This document shows positions 36,707-44,947 of a DNA stretch of 64,000 nt, piece by piece (the first letter of the stretch is position 1; each line of letters begins with the position of its first letter). Origin of the DNA: Variovorax sp. V93. GTDB lineage: Bacteria; Pseudomonadota; Gammaproteobacteria; Burkholderiales; Burkholderiaceae_C. The DNA is taken from assembly GCF_041154485.1 (NCBI RefSeq), contig NZ_AP028669.1, positions 4,402,001 to 4,466,000 on the forward strand, read 5' to 3'. The translations under genes and the position numbers were made by a program. The notes below the pieces were generated by a model. That model worked only from the letters and a program-made list of their open reading frames with translations. It was not told the DNA's origin and did no database searches.

Positions 36707-38134
36707 TCAGTGGGTCCGGCGTGCCGGCAGCAGCGTCGGTTGCGCACGGCGCAGGAACTCGCCGCGCCCGGCGCGCGGATGGAAGCGCTCGCCGTCCCAC
36801 ACGACTTCGCCGCGCGCCAATGTCAGCGCGGGCCATGCCTTGACCTCGATGCCTTCGTAGGGCGTGTAGTCGACCGCATGATGCAGGTCGGCATTGCGGA
36901 CCGGCCGCGGCGTGGTGCCCCAGACCACGAGGTCGGCGTCGGCGCCGACGGCGATCGTGCCCTTGCGCGGATGCAGCCCGTAGGCCTTGGCGGGATTGGT
37001 GGAGGTGAGCTCGACGAAGCGGTTGATCGTGATGCGCCCGTCGAGCACGCCGTGCGAGAACAGCAGCGGCAGCCGCGTCTCGATGCCCGGAATGCCGTTG
37101 GGAATGTGGCGGAAGGCCACCTCTTCGCCGCCGGGCTTCTTGCCCTCGGGCGCGTCGTAGCGAAACGGCGCGTGATCGGACGAGAAGATGGTGAACAGGC
37201 CATCGGACAGGCCGTTCCAGATCACCTGCTGGTTCTCGCGGTTGCGCGGCGGCGGGCTGCAGACGCAGCGCGCACCCAGGTAGCTGTCGTCTAGCCCCAA
37301 GTCCTCGGCCGTCAGGAACAGGTACTGCGGGCAGGTCTCGGCAAACACGCTCAGGCCGTGCGCACGTGCCCAGCGGATCTGCTCGACGGCTTCGCGGCCC
37401 GACACGTGCACGATCATGATCGGCACGTCGACCAGCTCCGACAGCGCGATCGCGCGGTGGGTCGCCTCGCGTTCCACCAGCATCGGCCGCGCATGCGCAT
37501 GGAAGCGCGGCGCGGTGCGGCCGCTGGCTTCGAGCCGCCTGGTCAGCCATTCGATGCAGTCGGCGTTCTCGGCATGGATCATGGCCATTGCGCCGTGCTC
37601 CCTGGCCACCGCCAGCACGTCGAGGATCTGGCCGTCGTCGAGTTTCAGGTCGTCGTAGGTCATGTAGATCTTGAAGGAGGTGTAGCCCTCGGCGATCAGC
37701 TGCGGCAACTCGTGCTTCAGCACCTCCTCGGTCGGGTCGCTGACGATCAGGTGGAAGGCGTGGTCGACGTGGGCACGGCCTTCGGCGCGCTGGTGGTAAT
37801 CCTGCACGGCGGCGCGCAGCGACTGGCCCTTGTGCTGCGCCGCGAACGGAATCACCGTGGTGGTGCCGCCGCAGGCCGCGGCGCGGGTGCCGGTGTCGAA
37901 GTCGTCGGCCATGCGCACCGGCGGCTCCATCGGCTGGTCGAGGTGGCAATGGGCGTCGACGCCGCCCGGCGTCACGTAGCGGCCGGCGGCATCGATCTCG
38001 CGCCGCCCGGCTGGCAGTGCCAGGCCCAGCTGCACGATGCGGCCGTCGCGGATGCCGATGTCCGAATCGAAGGTGTCGCTGGCGGTGGCAACGCGGGCGT
38101 TGCGCACCACGAGGTCGAGGTCGCGGAAGGTCAT
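36707..38134 (-). CDS. D-hydantoinase/dihydropyrimidinase family cyclic amidohydrolase
   Basis: 475 residues with a complete binuclear metal site: AHCHLD (His62, His64), carbamylated Lys155 in SFKIYMTY, His187 in IHAEN, His243 in VHVSG and Asp320 in SSDHAPF. These enzymes open cyclic amides such as dihydropyrimidines, hydantoins or imides to N-carbamoyl acids or half-amides. No beta-ureidopropionase/carbamoylase is next to it, so the substrate may not be a simple pyrimidine. The gene is in the middle of the catabolic cluster. Confidence 0.93.
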   Translation of the reverse strand: MTFRDLDLVVRNARVATASDTFDSDIGIRDGRIVQLGLALPAGRREIDAAGRYVTPGGVDAHCHLDQPMEPPVRMADDFDTGTRAAACGGTTTVIPFAAQHKGQSLRAAVQDYHQRAEGRAHVDHAFHLIVSDPTEEVLKHELPQLIAEGYTSFKIYMTYDDLKLDDGQILDVLAVAREHGAMAMIHAENADCIEWLTRRLEASGRTAPRFHAHARPMLVEREATHRAIALSELVDVPIMIVHVSGREAVEQIRWARAHGLSVFAETCPQYLFLTAEDLGLDDSYLGARCVCSPPPRNRENQQVIWNGLSDGLFTIFSSDHAPFRYDAPEGKKPGGEEVAFRHIPNGIPGIETRLPLLFSHGVLDGRITINRFVELTSTNPAKAYGLHPRKGTIAVGADADLVVWGTTPRPVRNADLHHAVDYTPYEGIEVKAWPALTLARGEVVWDGERFHPRAGRGEFLRRAQPTLLPARRTH

Positions 38135-38188
38135 GTTCTTTCTCTGTGGGTCTGTCGATGTCTTGTCTGCGCGGCTGCGCGAAGGCGC

Positions 38189-38917
38189 TCAGGCCGGCGG
38201 CCCGAACAGCCGGCCCCAGCCCCGCACGGCGCCGGGATCGATGCCGACGGTTTTCAGCGCCCGCCACACCACGGTGGCGACGGAGTCGTAGATCGGAATG
38301 CCGAGCTCGCGCTCCATCTCTTCCACCAGCTGCGCGCCGTGCAGGTTGGTGCACATGATGGTGATCGCGTCGGGCCGCTGCTGCGCCACCTCGCGCAGCA
38401 TGCGGCGCAGCGTGTCGGGCTCGACCTCGCTGAATGCGAAGTTCACCGTCAGGTCGAGGTGTCGCTCGGCCACGCAGTCGATGCCGATGCCCGCGTAGTT
38501 GGCGACGATGCGCTGCTGCACGTCCTCGACATAGGGCGACACCAGGCCGAGCGTGCGCGCGCCCTGCGCGGCCAGCAGCTCGTTGAGCGCCAGCACCGAG
38601 GTGCTGGCCGCAATGCCGGTGGCCTCGGTGATGCGCGCGCACAGCGCCTCGTCCTTCTCGAAGCCGAGCCAACTGGCCGAGGTGCCGCTCCAGCAGATGG
38701 TGTCGACGCGCGCGTCGGCCAGCAGCCGCGCGGCCTCGAGGATCTTGCTGTCGTCGAACTGGCTGAGCGAGGCGCCGCGCATCGAGATCTCGGTGACGGT
38801 GAAGCGCGAGAAGTGCGCCGAGACGCCGGGCACGCCGCTGACCATCGCGCTGGTCAGCGGCTCGAGCGCGGTGTTCGAGGAGGGCGTGAGCACGCCGATG
38901 AGTTTGCGTGGGGTCAT
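38189..38917 (-). CDS. Maleate cis-trans isomerase/arylmalonate decarboxylase-like protein
   Basis: 242 residues of the Asp/Glu racemase superfamily with both cysteine positions kept: Cys75 in TICWSGTSASW and Cys189 in IMCTNLHG. Family start GVLTPSSNTALEP. Maleate isomerase converts maleate to fumarate in nicotinate and similar ring-cleavage pathways; arylmalonate decarboxylases keep only one cysteine. Two cysteines favour isomerase-like chemistry. It starts 8 bp after the hydrolase gene. Confidence 0.85.
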   Translation of the reverse strand: MTPRKLIGVLTPSSNTALEPLTSAMVSGVPGVSAHFSRFTVTEISMRGASLSQFDDSKILEAARLLADARVDTICWSGTSASWLGFEKDEALCARITEATGIAASTSVLALNELLAAQGARTLGLVSPYVEDVQQRIVANYAGIGIDCVAERHLDLTVNFAFSEVEPDTLRRMLREVAQQRPDAITIMCTNLHGAQLVEEMERELGIPIYDSVATVVWRALKTVGIDPGAVRGWGRLFGPPA

Positions 38918-38925
38918 GGTCGTCT

Positions 38926-40128
38926 TCAAAGGCGAGGGGTGTCGGTCGGGTCGGCCGGTGCGCCGGGCTTTCCCTGGTGGCGCGAGGCCAGGTCGAGCTC
39001 GTGCGCCAGGGCCTTGCGGCGGGCGGGCGTCGGCGCGGCATGCGAGGGATTGTCGAGCGCGGGCAGCACGAAGTCCTTGACCATCTTGCGGATCGCCAGC
39101 ACGTTCTTCGACTCGCGCAGGCCGCCTTCGATGGGCAGCATGCTGGTCATCACGACCACCGCGTTGCGCTCCGGCAGCGCCACGATGAACTGGCCCTTGA
39201 AGCCCATGGCATGCACCTCGGGCTCGGTGGCGACGATGTCGTTGATCCACCAGAACTGCCCGTACCACGGCGCCGACGACGGCGCGGTCATGGTCCGCAT
39301 CCAGGCCTGCGACACGATCTGCCGGCCGTTCCAGCGGCCACCCGAGAGCACCAGCATGCCGAGCTTGGCCATGTCGACGGCACGCAGCCGCAGGCCCCAG
39401 CCGGCCGACACCAGCCCCTTGCCGTCGGCGCGCTCCCAGGCGTAGTGCGTCATGCCCATCGGCTTGAAGATCTTCTGCTCGGCAAGGGCCTGCAGCGGCA
39501 TGCCGGCATCGGCGCCCAGCGTCGCGCTCGCAAGAATCGGGTTGACGTCGGTGTAGTCGAAGGCTTCGCCGGGCGGGCGCCTGGGCGTGGTCTCGGCGGC
39601 GAGCTTCAGGCGATCGGGCGCGCCGTAGTAGATCGGATCGTCGGTTGGCTTGAAGTCGTAGAACAGGCCGGTCGACATCGACATCACATGCCGCAGTTCG
39701 ATGGCCTGCTTGTCCGCGAGCGCCGCCTGCAGGTCCGGGCGCGCCTTGGCCAGCACGGGCGCCACCTTCTCGTCGAGGCGGCTTCGGCCTTCGTCGATCA
39801 GCACGCCGGCGGCCAGCGCGGTGACGTTCTTGGTGATCGAGTACAGCTCGTAGTTGTGGTCGCGGCCGAGCCCCCGGCTGTAGCGCTCGAAGACCAGCTT
39901 GCCGTCCTTGACCACGAGGAAGCTGCGCACGTCGAGATCTTCCTTGCGGATCCACTCGGACAGCCGCACGAGCGGGCGCGAATCGACGCCGGCGGCCTCG
40001 GGCATTGCGGCGGCGATCGCGGGCCGGGCGTCGTCGGCCGGGGCCACGGACTGGGCCAGCGCGCTGCCGGCCAGGGCCAGATGCAAGGCCAGCGCGATGG
40101 CCGCAGGGCGGACATGGAACATGGACAT
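38926..40128 (-). CDS. Serine beta-lactamase-fold hydrolase (class C/EstB-like), exported
   Basis: 400 residues: signal peptide ending at AGSALAQS, then a beta-lactamase/transpeptidase fold with SITK (Ser-x-x-Lys), YTDVN (Tyr-x-Asn-like) and the KG region FKGQFIV. Members include esterases, D-aminopeptidases and amide hydrolases as well as AmpC; true penicillin hydrolysis is unlikely from context. It sits between the MFS importer and the isomerase, so I infer periplasmic hydrolysis of the substrate. AGGAG nine bases before the ATG at 40128 supports the start. Confidence 0.88.
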   Translation of the reverse strand: MSMFHVRPAAIALALHLALAGSALAQSVAPADDARPAIAAAMPEAAGVDSRPLVRLSEWIRKEDLDVRSFLVVKDGKLVFERYSRGLGRDHNYELYSITKNVTALAAGVLIDEGRSRLDEKVAPVLAKARPDLQAALADKQAIELRHVMSMSTGLFYDFKPTDDPIYYGAPDRLKLAAETTPRRPPGEAFDYTDVNPILASATLGADAGMPLQALAEQKIFKPMGMTHYAWERADGKGLVSAGWGLRLRAVDMAKLGMLVLSGGRWNGRQIVSQAWMRTMTAPSSAPWYGQFWWINDIVATEPEVHAMGFKGQFIVALPERNAVVVMTSMLPIEGGLRESKNVLAIRKMVKDFVLPALDNPSHAAPTPARRKALAHELDLASRHQGKPGAPADPTDTPRL

Positions 40129-40157
40129 GGTTGTCTTCTCCTGGAGGGTTGCGTGCC

Positions 40158-41477
40158 TCAGACCGGCAGCTTCTTGCTGTAGTCGATCAGCATCGTCGAG
40201 CAGACGAACAGGCCCGCGCCCGCGGCCGTGAACAGCATCAGCGCCATGAAGTACGAGCCGGTCGCCTGCACGATCAGGCCCACCACGATCGGCACGCCGA
40301 TGCCCGCCACGTTGCCGCCCAGGTTCATCGTGCCGCCCAGGAAGCCGACCCGGGCGCGCGTGCCGAGGATCGAGGGCACGCACCAGAACAGGCCGCACCA
40401 GCGCAGGAAGAACAGCGTCACCGACAGCAGCACGACCACCGCAACCGGATCCTTGATCTGCGTCACCATGAAGATGGCGATGGTGGCGATGATCGACGAG
40501 ATGCCGAACAGCGTACGCAGCACCTTGCTCTGCGAGGCGCCGGCCGCCTGCCATTTGTCGGCCAGCCAGCCGCCGAACATCTCGCCCACGAAGCCCGAGA
40601 AGAACATGATGAACACCGCACCGCCCATCTGCTTGATGTCGAAGCCGTGCACCTTCGACAGATAGTTCGGCATCCAGGTGAGCAGGCCGTAGAACAGCGC
40701 GTTGAAGCACATCCAGCCGAAGAACATGCCCCACACCGAGCGGAAGCGGAAGAAGTCGAGCACCCGTCCGCTCGCGTCCGCCGATTCCTTTGCGGCGTCG
40801 GCTGCATGGCTGGCCTCGATGTAGCGCGCCTCGGCCTCGTTCACGCCGGGATGCTGGCGCGGATGATTGCGGATGTAGCGCCAGGCGAAGTAGCCGGCCA
40901 GCACGGTCCCGCCTCCGGCAATGGCGAACGCCATGCGCCAGGAGCCGAGCACGGCGATCAGCCCCGAGATCAGGATCGCGCCGAGCGCGGCGCCCAGCGG
41001 CGCGCCGCCATCGAGCAAGGTGGCGCCGCGGCCCCGTTCGGTCTGGGTCATCCAGATGCCGTTGAGCTTGCCGCCCGCCGGGTAGATCGGCGCCTCGGCC
41101 GCTCCCAGGCCCAGGCGGGTCAGCAGCAGCGGAACCCAGCCGGTGCAGGCGGCGGCAATCGCCTGGAAGAAGCCCCAGCCCAGCGTCGCGCCGGCAATCA
41201 CCACGCGCGGGCCGTAGCGGTCGGCCAGCATGCCGCCGGGAATCTGCATCAGCGCATAGGTCCAGAAGAAGGAACTGAGCAGCAGGCCCTGCACCGCGGG
41301 CCCGATGTCGAACTCCTTGGCAATCAGCGGCATGGCCACCGACAGCGAGGCGCGATCGATGTAGTTGATCGAGATCAGGAACAACATCATCAGGAAGATC
41401 TTCCAGCGTACCTTGGTGGGCTGGTGGGCTGGGTTGGCGGACGCCGCGGGCGCCGATACCGTCGTTGTCGATTGCAT
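40158..41477 (-). CDS. MFS transporter, anion:cation symporter type
   Basis: 439 residues with twelve predicted helices. Features include INYIDRASLSVAMPLI in helix 1, GGMLADRYGPRVV between helices 2 and 3, and a central loop with HPGVNEAEARYIEAS. The family (hexuronate, galactonate, glucarate, phthalate type) imports organic anions with protons. The ATG at 41477 follows AAGGAGACAACC. It is the first gene of the cluster, and a long noncoding region with a GntR-type palindrome lies upstream. Confidence 0.93.
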   Translation of the reverse strand: MQSTTTVSAPAASANPAHQPTKVRWKIFLMMLFLISINYIDRASLSVAMPLIAKEFDIGPAVQGLLLSSFFWTYALMQIPGGMLADRYGPRVVIAGATLGWGFFQAIAAACTGWVPLLLTRLGLGAAEAPIYPAGGKLNGIWMTQTERGRGATLLDGGAPLGAALGAILISGLIAVLGSWRMAFAIAGGGTVLAGYFAWRYIRNHPRQHPGVNEAEARYIEASHAADAAKESADASGRVLDFFRFRSVWGMFFGWMCFNALFYGLLTWMPNYLSKVHGFDIKQMGGAVFIMFFSGFVGEMFGGWLADKWQAAGASQSKVLRTLFGISSIIATIAIFMVTQIKDPVAVVVLLSVTLFFLRWCGLFWCVPSILGTRARVGFLGGTMNLGGNVAGIGVPIVVGLIVQATGSYFMALMLFTAAGAGLFVCSTMLIDYSKKLPV

Positions 41478-41696
41478 TGGTTGTCTCCTTGAAGGCGCAC
41501 TGCCGCAGGGCCCGGAGCCCGGCGCGAAGGCGCACCCCCATCGCATGGTTGAAGCACGGCAGGCCGCTGTGCAAGGAACGCCCGTGCGCTCTTCGGCGCA
41601 TCCGGCTTCCGCGGCCCATCGGCGGGAATGCAGCCTGCGTCGCTGCCGTTCTTCAGCAATCGACCGCAGGCTGTGGAGCGAATCTAAGTTTCGTCG

Positions 41697-41718
41697 ACAT
41701 CATTGTCAACAATGATGT
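41697..41718. promoter_or_regulatory. Predicted operator of the GntR/FCD regulator
   Basis: Perfect 9-base arms ACATCATTG and CAATGATGT around TCAA, giving the core ATTGTCAACAAT. FCD-type GntR regulators typically bind TNGTNNNACNA-like palindromes, which this matches. It is about 220 bp upstream of the MFS gene start, in the only strongly AT-rich patch of the region. Binding by the 35153-35860 protein is inference. Confidence 0.5.
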
Positions 41719-41919
41719 TGATATTTTAATCGACACTATCGTAAACACTTAATGGCGAGCAGCCAGGTGCCTCAAGACCAATGCGCGGTCTGCGGGACAG
41801 AAAAACGGCCTGAGCTGCAGCCTCCAGACACACCGCAGTTAGTTATGGTCGATATGTACTACCAAATGTGTACAACCTCGCCGGGGGCCGCCCTCGATGG
41901 GGCCGCTCACCGAGGGAAA

Positions 41920-41956
41920 GTTCTCCACCATTGCGGTGGATAAGACGGTGGAGAAC
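41920..41956. repeat. Inverted repeat
   Basis: Perfect arms GTTCTCCACC (41920-41929) and GGTGGAGAAC (41947-41956) with a 17-base spacer that itself contains GGTGG able to pair with the left arm. Purpose unknown; it lies between the catabolic cluster and the tRNA-Ser gene. Confidence 0.45.
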
Positions 41957-41990
41957 CACGCTCGAATCGCCGCCGAGCGTTGCCACGCCT

Positions 41991-42007
41991 GCGTAGCGAC
42001 GCTACGC
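41991..42007. repeat. 17-base palindrome
   Basis: GCGTAGCG-A-CGCTACGC is a perfect palindrome with a one-base centre, so it fits a dimeric protein site better than a hairpin. No regulator can be assigned. Confidence 0.4.
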
Positions 42008-42097
42008 CTGTAAAAGCGGCACCCACCGAGATCCCTGACACTTCTGATGGTGCTTCCCCCCGAGCCGAGCAGCGGGAATACGGATGCGTCCCCAATG

Positions 42098-42131
42098 AAA
42101 AAAGTCCCGTCGCATGGACCGCGCGGGACTT
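42098..42131 (-). terminator. Rho-independent terminator of tRNA-Ser
   Basis: Read on the minus strand: AAGTCCCG, a 14-base loop region, CGGGACTT and then a T run (six A on the plus strand at 42098-42103). It begins 25 bp after the tRNA 3' end. Confidence 0.8.
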
Positions 42132-42155
42132 CTTGAAACTTGCTCAGACTGATTC

Positions 42156-42243
42156 TGGCGGAGAGTGTGAGATTCGAACTCACGGACGGTTGCCCGTCGG
42201 CAGTTTTCAAGACTGCTGGTTTAAACCACTCACCCAACTCTCC
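42156..42243 (-). tRNA. tRNA-Ser (UGA anticodon)
   Basis: 88 nt with encoded CCA. Acceptor stem GGAGAGT/ACTCTCC, long class II variable arm, T arm with GTTCGAATC, and anticodon stem GCAGT/ACTGC around loop CTTGAAA, giving anticodon TGA. Followed by a clear terminator. Confidence 0.95.
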
Positions 42244-42275
42244 GGAACCGTCGATTTTATGCTGGCCCCGGCCGC

Positions 42276-43535
42276 TCACTCCTCGGGCAGGAAGAGCGAC
42301 TGCAGGTCGCTCAGAAAATCGAGTCCGCGCTCGGTGGGCCACACGCGATAGAGGTCGCGCGCGACGAGGCCCTTGCGCTCGGCTTCCTCCAGCCCCTTTT
42401 GAATGCTGGTCATGGCAAGCCCGGTGCGCTCGCTGAACTGGGGCAGCGTGAAGCCTTCCTTCAGGCGCAGCGCATTGAGCATGAACTCGAACGGCAGGTC
42501 GGCCAGCGCCACTTCGTCGCTCTGCGCCACGGCAGCGCCGGCGCGGGCGTTGCTCATGTACAGGCGCGGCTCTCGAAAGCGCACCTGGCGCACGATGCGG
42601 TGCGCGAAGCTCAGCTTGCTGTGCGCGCCCGCGCCAATGCCCAGGTAGTCGCCGAACTGCCAATAGTTGAGGTTGTGCGCACAGGTGTGGCCGCTGCGCG
42701 CATAGGCCGACACCTCGTAGCGCGACATGCCGCTGGCGGCGGTTCGCTCGGTGATGCGGTCGAGCATGGCGTAGGCCAGGTCGTCTTCGGGCAGGGCCGG
42801 CGGAAACTTGGCGAACCAGGTGTTGGGCTCGATGGTCAGGTGGTACACCGAGATATGCGGCGGCGCGAGCGCCAGCGCCTGGGTCAGGTCGGCGTCCAGC
42901 CCCTCGAGCGTCTGGCCCGGCAGCGCATACATCAGGTCGAGGTTGAAGGTGTCGAACGCGCTCGCGGCTTCTTCCAGGGCGGCAATGGCCTGGGCACGGT
43001 CGTGCACGCGGCCCAGCGCCTTCAGGTGCCCGTCGTTGAAGCTCTGCACGCCCACTGAAAGGCGCGTGACGCCCGCGCTGCGGTAGGCGCGGAAGCGGTT
43101 GCGCTCGAAGGTGCCGGGATTGGCTTCGAGCGTGATCTCGCACTCGGGCGCCAGCTTGAGGCGGGCGCGCACGTCGCTGAGCAGGCGGTCGATGGCCTGC
43201 GGCGAAAAAAGGCTCGGCGTTCCGCCGCCGATGAAGATGGTGTGGACGGTGCGGCCCCAGATGAGCGGCAGCGCGGCGTCCAGGTCGGCAACGAGCGCGT
43301 CGACGTACGCCGCCTCGGGAATGCCCTCAGCCTCGGCCTCGCTGGTGGCGCGCCACTCGTGCGAGTTGAAGTCGCAGTACGGGCACTTGCGCAGGCACCA
43401 GGGCAGATGGATGTAGAGCGACAGCGGCGGCAGCGCCGCCAGCTGCAGCGGGCCGGGCCGCATCCAGTGCAGCACGTCGTTGGCCTGCGGTGCGCCGGCG
43501 GGCTGCGCAGGCTGGATCGGAACGACAGAGGCCAT
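42276..43535 (-). CDS. hemW: Radical SAM heme chaperone HemW
   Basis: 419 residues. The radical SAM cluster motif PWCLRKCPYCDFNSH (CxxxCxxC), GGGTPSL, EANPGT, and the HemN-like C-terminal domain are present. HemW lacks the extra N-terminal residues of true coproporphyrinogen oxidase HemN and instead transfers heme to respiratory proteins. The ATG at 43535 is used (a GTG at 43538 is adjacent). It follows rdgB by only a few bases, the common order rph-rdgB-hemW. Confidence 0.95.
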   Translation of the reverse strand: MASVVPIQPAQPAGAPQANDVLHWMRPGPLQLAALPPLSLYIHLPWCLRKCPYCDFNSHEWRATSEAEAEGIPEAAYVDALVADLDAALPLIWGRTVHTIFIGGGTPSLFSPQAIDRLLSDVRARLKLAPECEITLEANPGTFERNRFRAYRSAGVTRLSVGVQSFNDGHLKALGRVHDRAQAIAALEEAASAFDTFNLDLMYALPGQTLEGLDADLTQALALAPPHISVYHLTIEPNTWFAKFPPALPEDDLAYAMLDRITERTAASGMSRYEVSAYARSGHTCAHNLNYWQFGDYLGIGAGAHSKLSFAHRIVRQVRFREPRLYMSNARAGAAVAQSDEVALADLPFEFMLNALRLKEGFTLPQFSERTGLAMTSIQKGLEEAERKGLVARDLYRVWPTERGLDFLSDLQSLFLPEE

Positions 43536-43538
43536 CAC

Positions 43539-44144
43539 TCAGAACCAGCGTTCGCGCATCAGGGCCAGCATGGCCTTGGCCGCCTGGCCCCGATGGCTGT
43601 TGGCGTTTTTCACCTCGGGCGGCAGCTGGGCAAAGGTCTTGCCGAAGTTGGGCAGGTACATGACGGGATCGAAGCCGAAGCCGTTGTCGCCGATGGGCGC
43701 GTGCGTGATTTCACCGACCACGCGACCGACTGCGATGAGCGGCTCGGGGTCATCGTGCCCGCGCAGCGCAACCAGCGTGCTGACGAGCGCGGCGCGCCGG
43801 TTGGCGACGCCGTCGAGCTGCTCGAGCAGCGCCTTGACGTTGTTGGCATCGCCTTTGGCATAGCCGAACTGCGTGGCATAGAACGCGGTGTCCACGCCCG
43901 GCAGCCCGCCGAAGGCGTCGACGCAAAGCCCCGCATCGTCCGCAATGGCCGGCAGGCCCGTTGCGGCGCTGGCATGGCGCGCCTTGGCCAGGGCGTTTTC
44001 GACGAAGGTGCGAAACGGCTCCTCGGCCTCGCCCACGCCCAATGCCGACTGGGGCACGAGCGTCACTGCCAGCTCCGCAAACAGCTGCTGGAGTTCGGCA
44101 AGCTTGCCGGCGTTGTTGGAGGCCAGGACCAGTTTCATCGCCAT
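43539..44144 (-). CDS. rdgB: RdgB/HAM1 dITP/XTP pyrophosphatase
   Basis: 201 residues beginning LVLASNNAGKLAELQQLF, with ADDAGLCVDAF, GDNGFGFDPVMYLP and the C-terminal NSHRGQAAKAM. It removes deaminated purine nucleotides (dITP, XTP) to keep them out of DNA and RNA. It lies 7 bp after rph and just before hemW. Confidence 0.96.
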   Translation of the reverse strand: MAMKLVLASNNAGKLAELQQLFAELAVTLVPQSALGVGEAEEPFRTFVENALAKARHASAATGLPAIADDAGLCVDAFGGLPGVDTAFYATQFGYAKGDANNVKALLEQLDGVANRRAALVSTLVALRGHDDPEPLIAVGRVVGEITHAPIGDNGFGFDPVMYLPNFGKTFAQLPPEVKNANSHRGQAAKAMLALMRERWF

Positions 44145-44151
44145 CGACCGA

Positions 44152-44883
44152 TCACTTCGAAAGGAGGGACTGCTGCTGCAGCACGATCAGTTCGCCAATG
44201 CCTTTCTCGGCCAGGCCGAGCAGGAGGTTCATCTCTTCGCGCGAGAAGGCCGCGCCCTCGGCGGTGCCCTGCACTTCGACGAAGTGGCCGGCGCCGGTCA
44301 TCACGACGTTCATGTCGGTATCGCAGGCGGAGTCTTCGGTGTATTCGAGGTCGAGCAGCGGCGTGCCGGCAACGATGCCGACGGAAATGGCGGCCACGTG
44401 GCCCCTGATGGGCGACGCGGGGATCGTGCCGGCGGCCAGCAGCTTGTTGACGGCGTCCTGCGCGGCAACGAAGGCGCCGGTGATCGCGGCGGTGCGGGTG
44501 CCGCCATCGGCCTGCAGCACGTCGCAGTCGAGGTGGATGGTGCGCTCGCCCAGCGCGGCCAGGTCGAACACGGCGCGCATCGAGCGTCCGATGAGGCGCT
44601 GGATTTCCTGCGTGCGGCCGCTTTGCTTGCCGCGGGCGGCCTCGCGGTCGCTGCGCGTGTGGGTGGCGCGCGGCAGCATGCCGTACTCGGCCGTGACCCA
44701 GCCTTCACCGCTGCCGCGCTTGTGCGGCGGCACGCGCTCTTCGACCGAGGCGGTGCACAGCACGCGCGTCTGGCCGAATTCGATGAGCACCGAGCCCTCG
44801 GCGTGGATGGTGAAACCGCGGGTGATGCGCACCGGGCGCAACTGGTCGGCGGCACGGCCGCCGCTTCGTGTGAAAGCAGTCAT
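44152..44883 (-). CDS. rph: Ribonuclease PH
   Basis: 243 residues. Phosphorolytic 3'-5' exoribonuclease that trims tRNA ends. Family motifs: [19 protein letters not shown] in part, [20 protein letters not shown] (cut), [17 protein letters not shown] and the C-terminal [12 protein letters not shown]. Full length with no sign of the frameshift known in some E. coli K-12 strains. Confidence 0.97.
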   Translation of the reverse strand: MTAFTRSGGRAADQLRPVRITRGFTIHAEGSVLIEFGQTRVLCTASVEERVPPHKRGSGEGWVTAEYGMLPRATHTRSDREAARGKQSGRTQEIQRLIGRSMRAVFDLAALGERTIHLDCDVLQADGGTRTAAITGAFVAAQDAVNKLLAAGTIPASPIRGHVAAISVGIVAGTPLLDLEYTEDSACDTDMNVVMTGAGHFVEVQGTAEGAAFSREEMNLLLGLAEKGIGELIVLQQQSLLSK

Positions 44884-44947
44884 TTTCTATGAGAGGTATG
44901 TGGAACAAAAAGCGCAGACGGCTACGCAAACCGAAGCAGCCAGGGGA

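Larger units (their letters stand above)
41478..42097. other. Long noncoding region upstream of the catabolic cluster
   Basis: About 620 bp without a supported gene. It contains the operator-like palindrome at 41697-41718 in an AT-rich patch (41690-41755), a perfect 10-base inverted repeat at 41920-41956, and a 17-base palindrome at 41991-42007. A 63-codon frame at 41752 lacks a ribosome site and is not called. Confidence 0.6.

Noticed and set aside
38926..40128. Antibiotic-resistance beta-lactamase
   Set aside because: The fold and SxxK/YxN motifs fit, but the family is mostly esterases and amidases, and the neighbours are catabolic enzymes and an importer.
41752..41943. A 63-codon frame with several cysteines
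   Set aside because: No ribosome site, no recognisable similarity, and it lies in repeat-rich noncoding DNA.
42156..42243. tRNA-Ser as an integration site of a mobile island
   Set aside because: No direct repeat of the tRNA 3' end was found nearby and no integrase gene is present.
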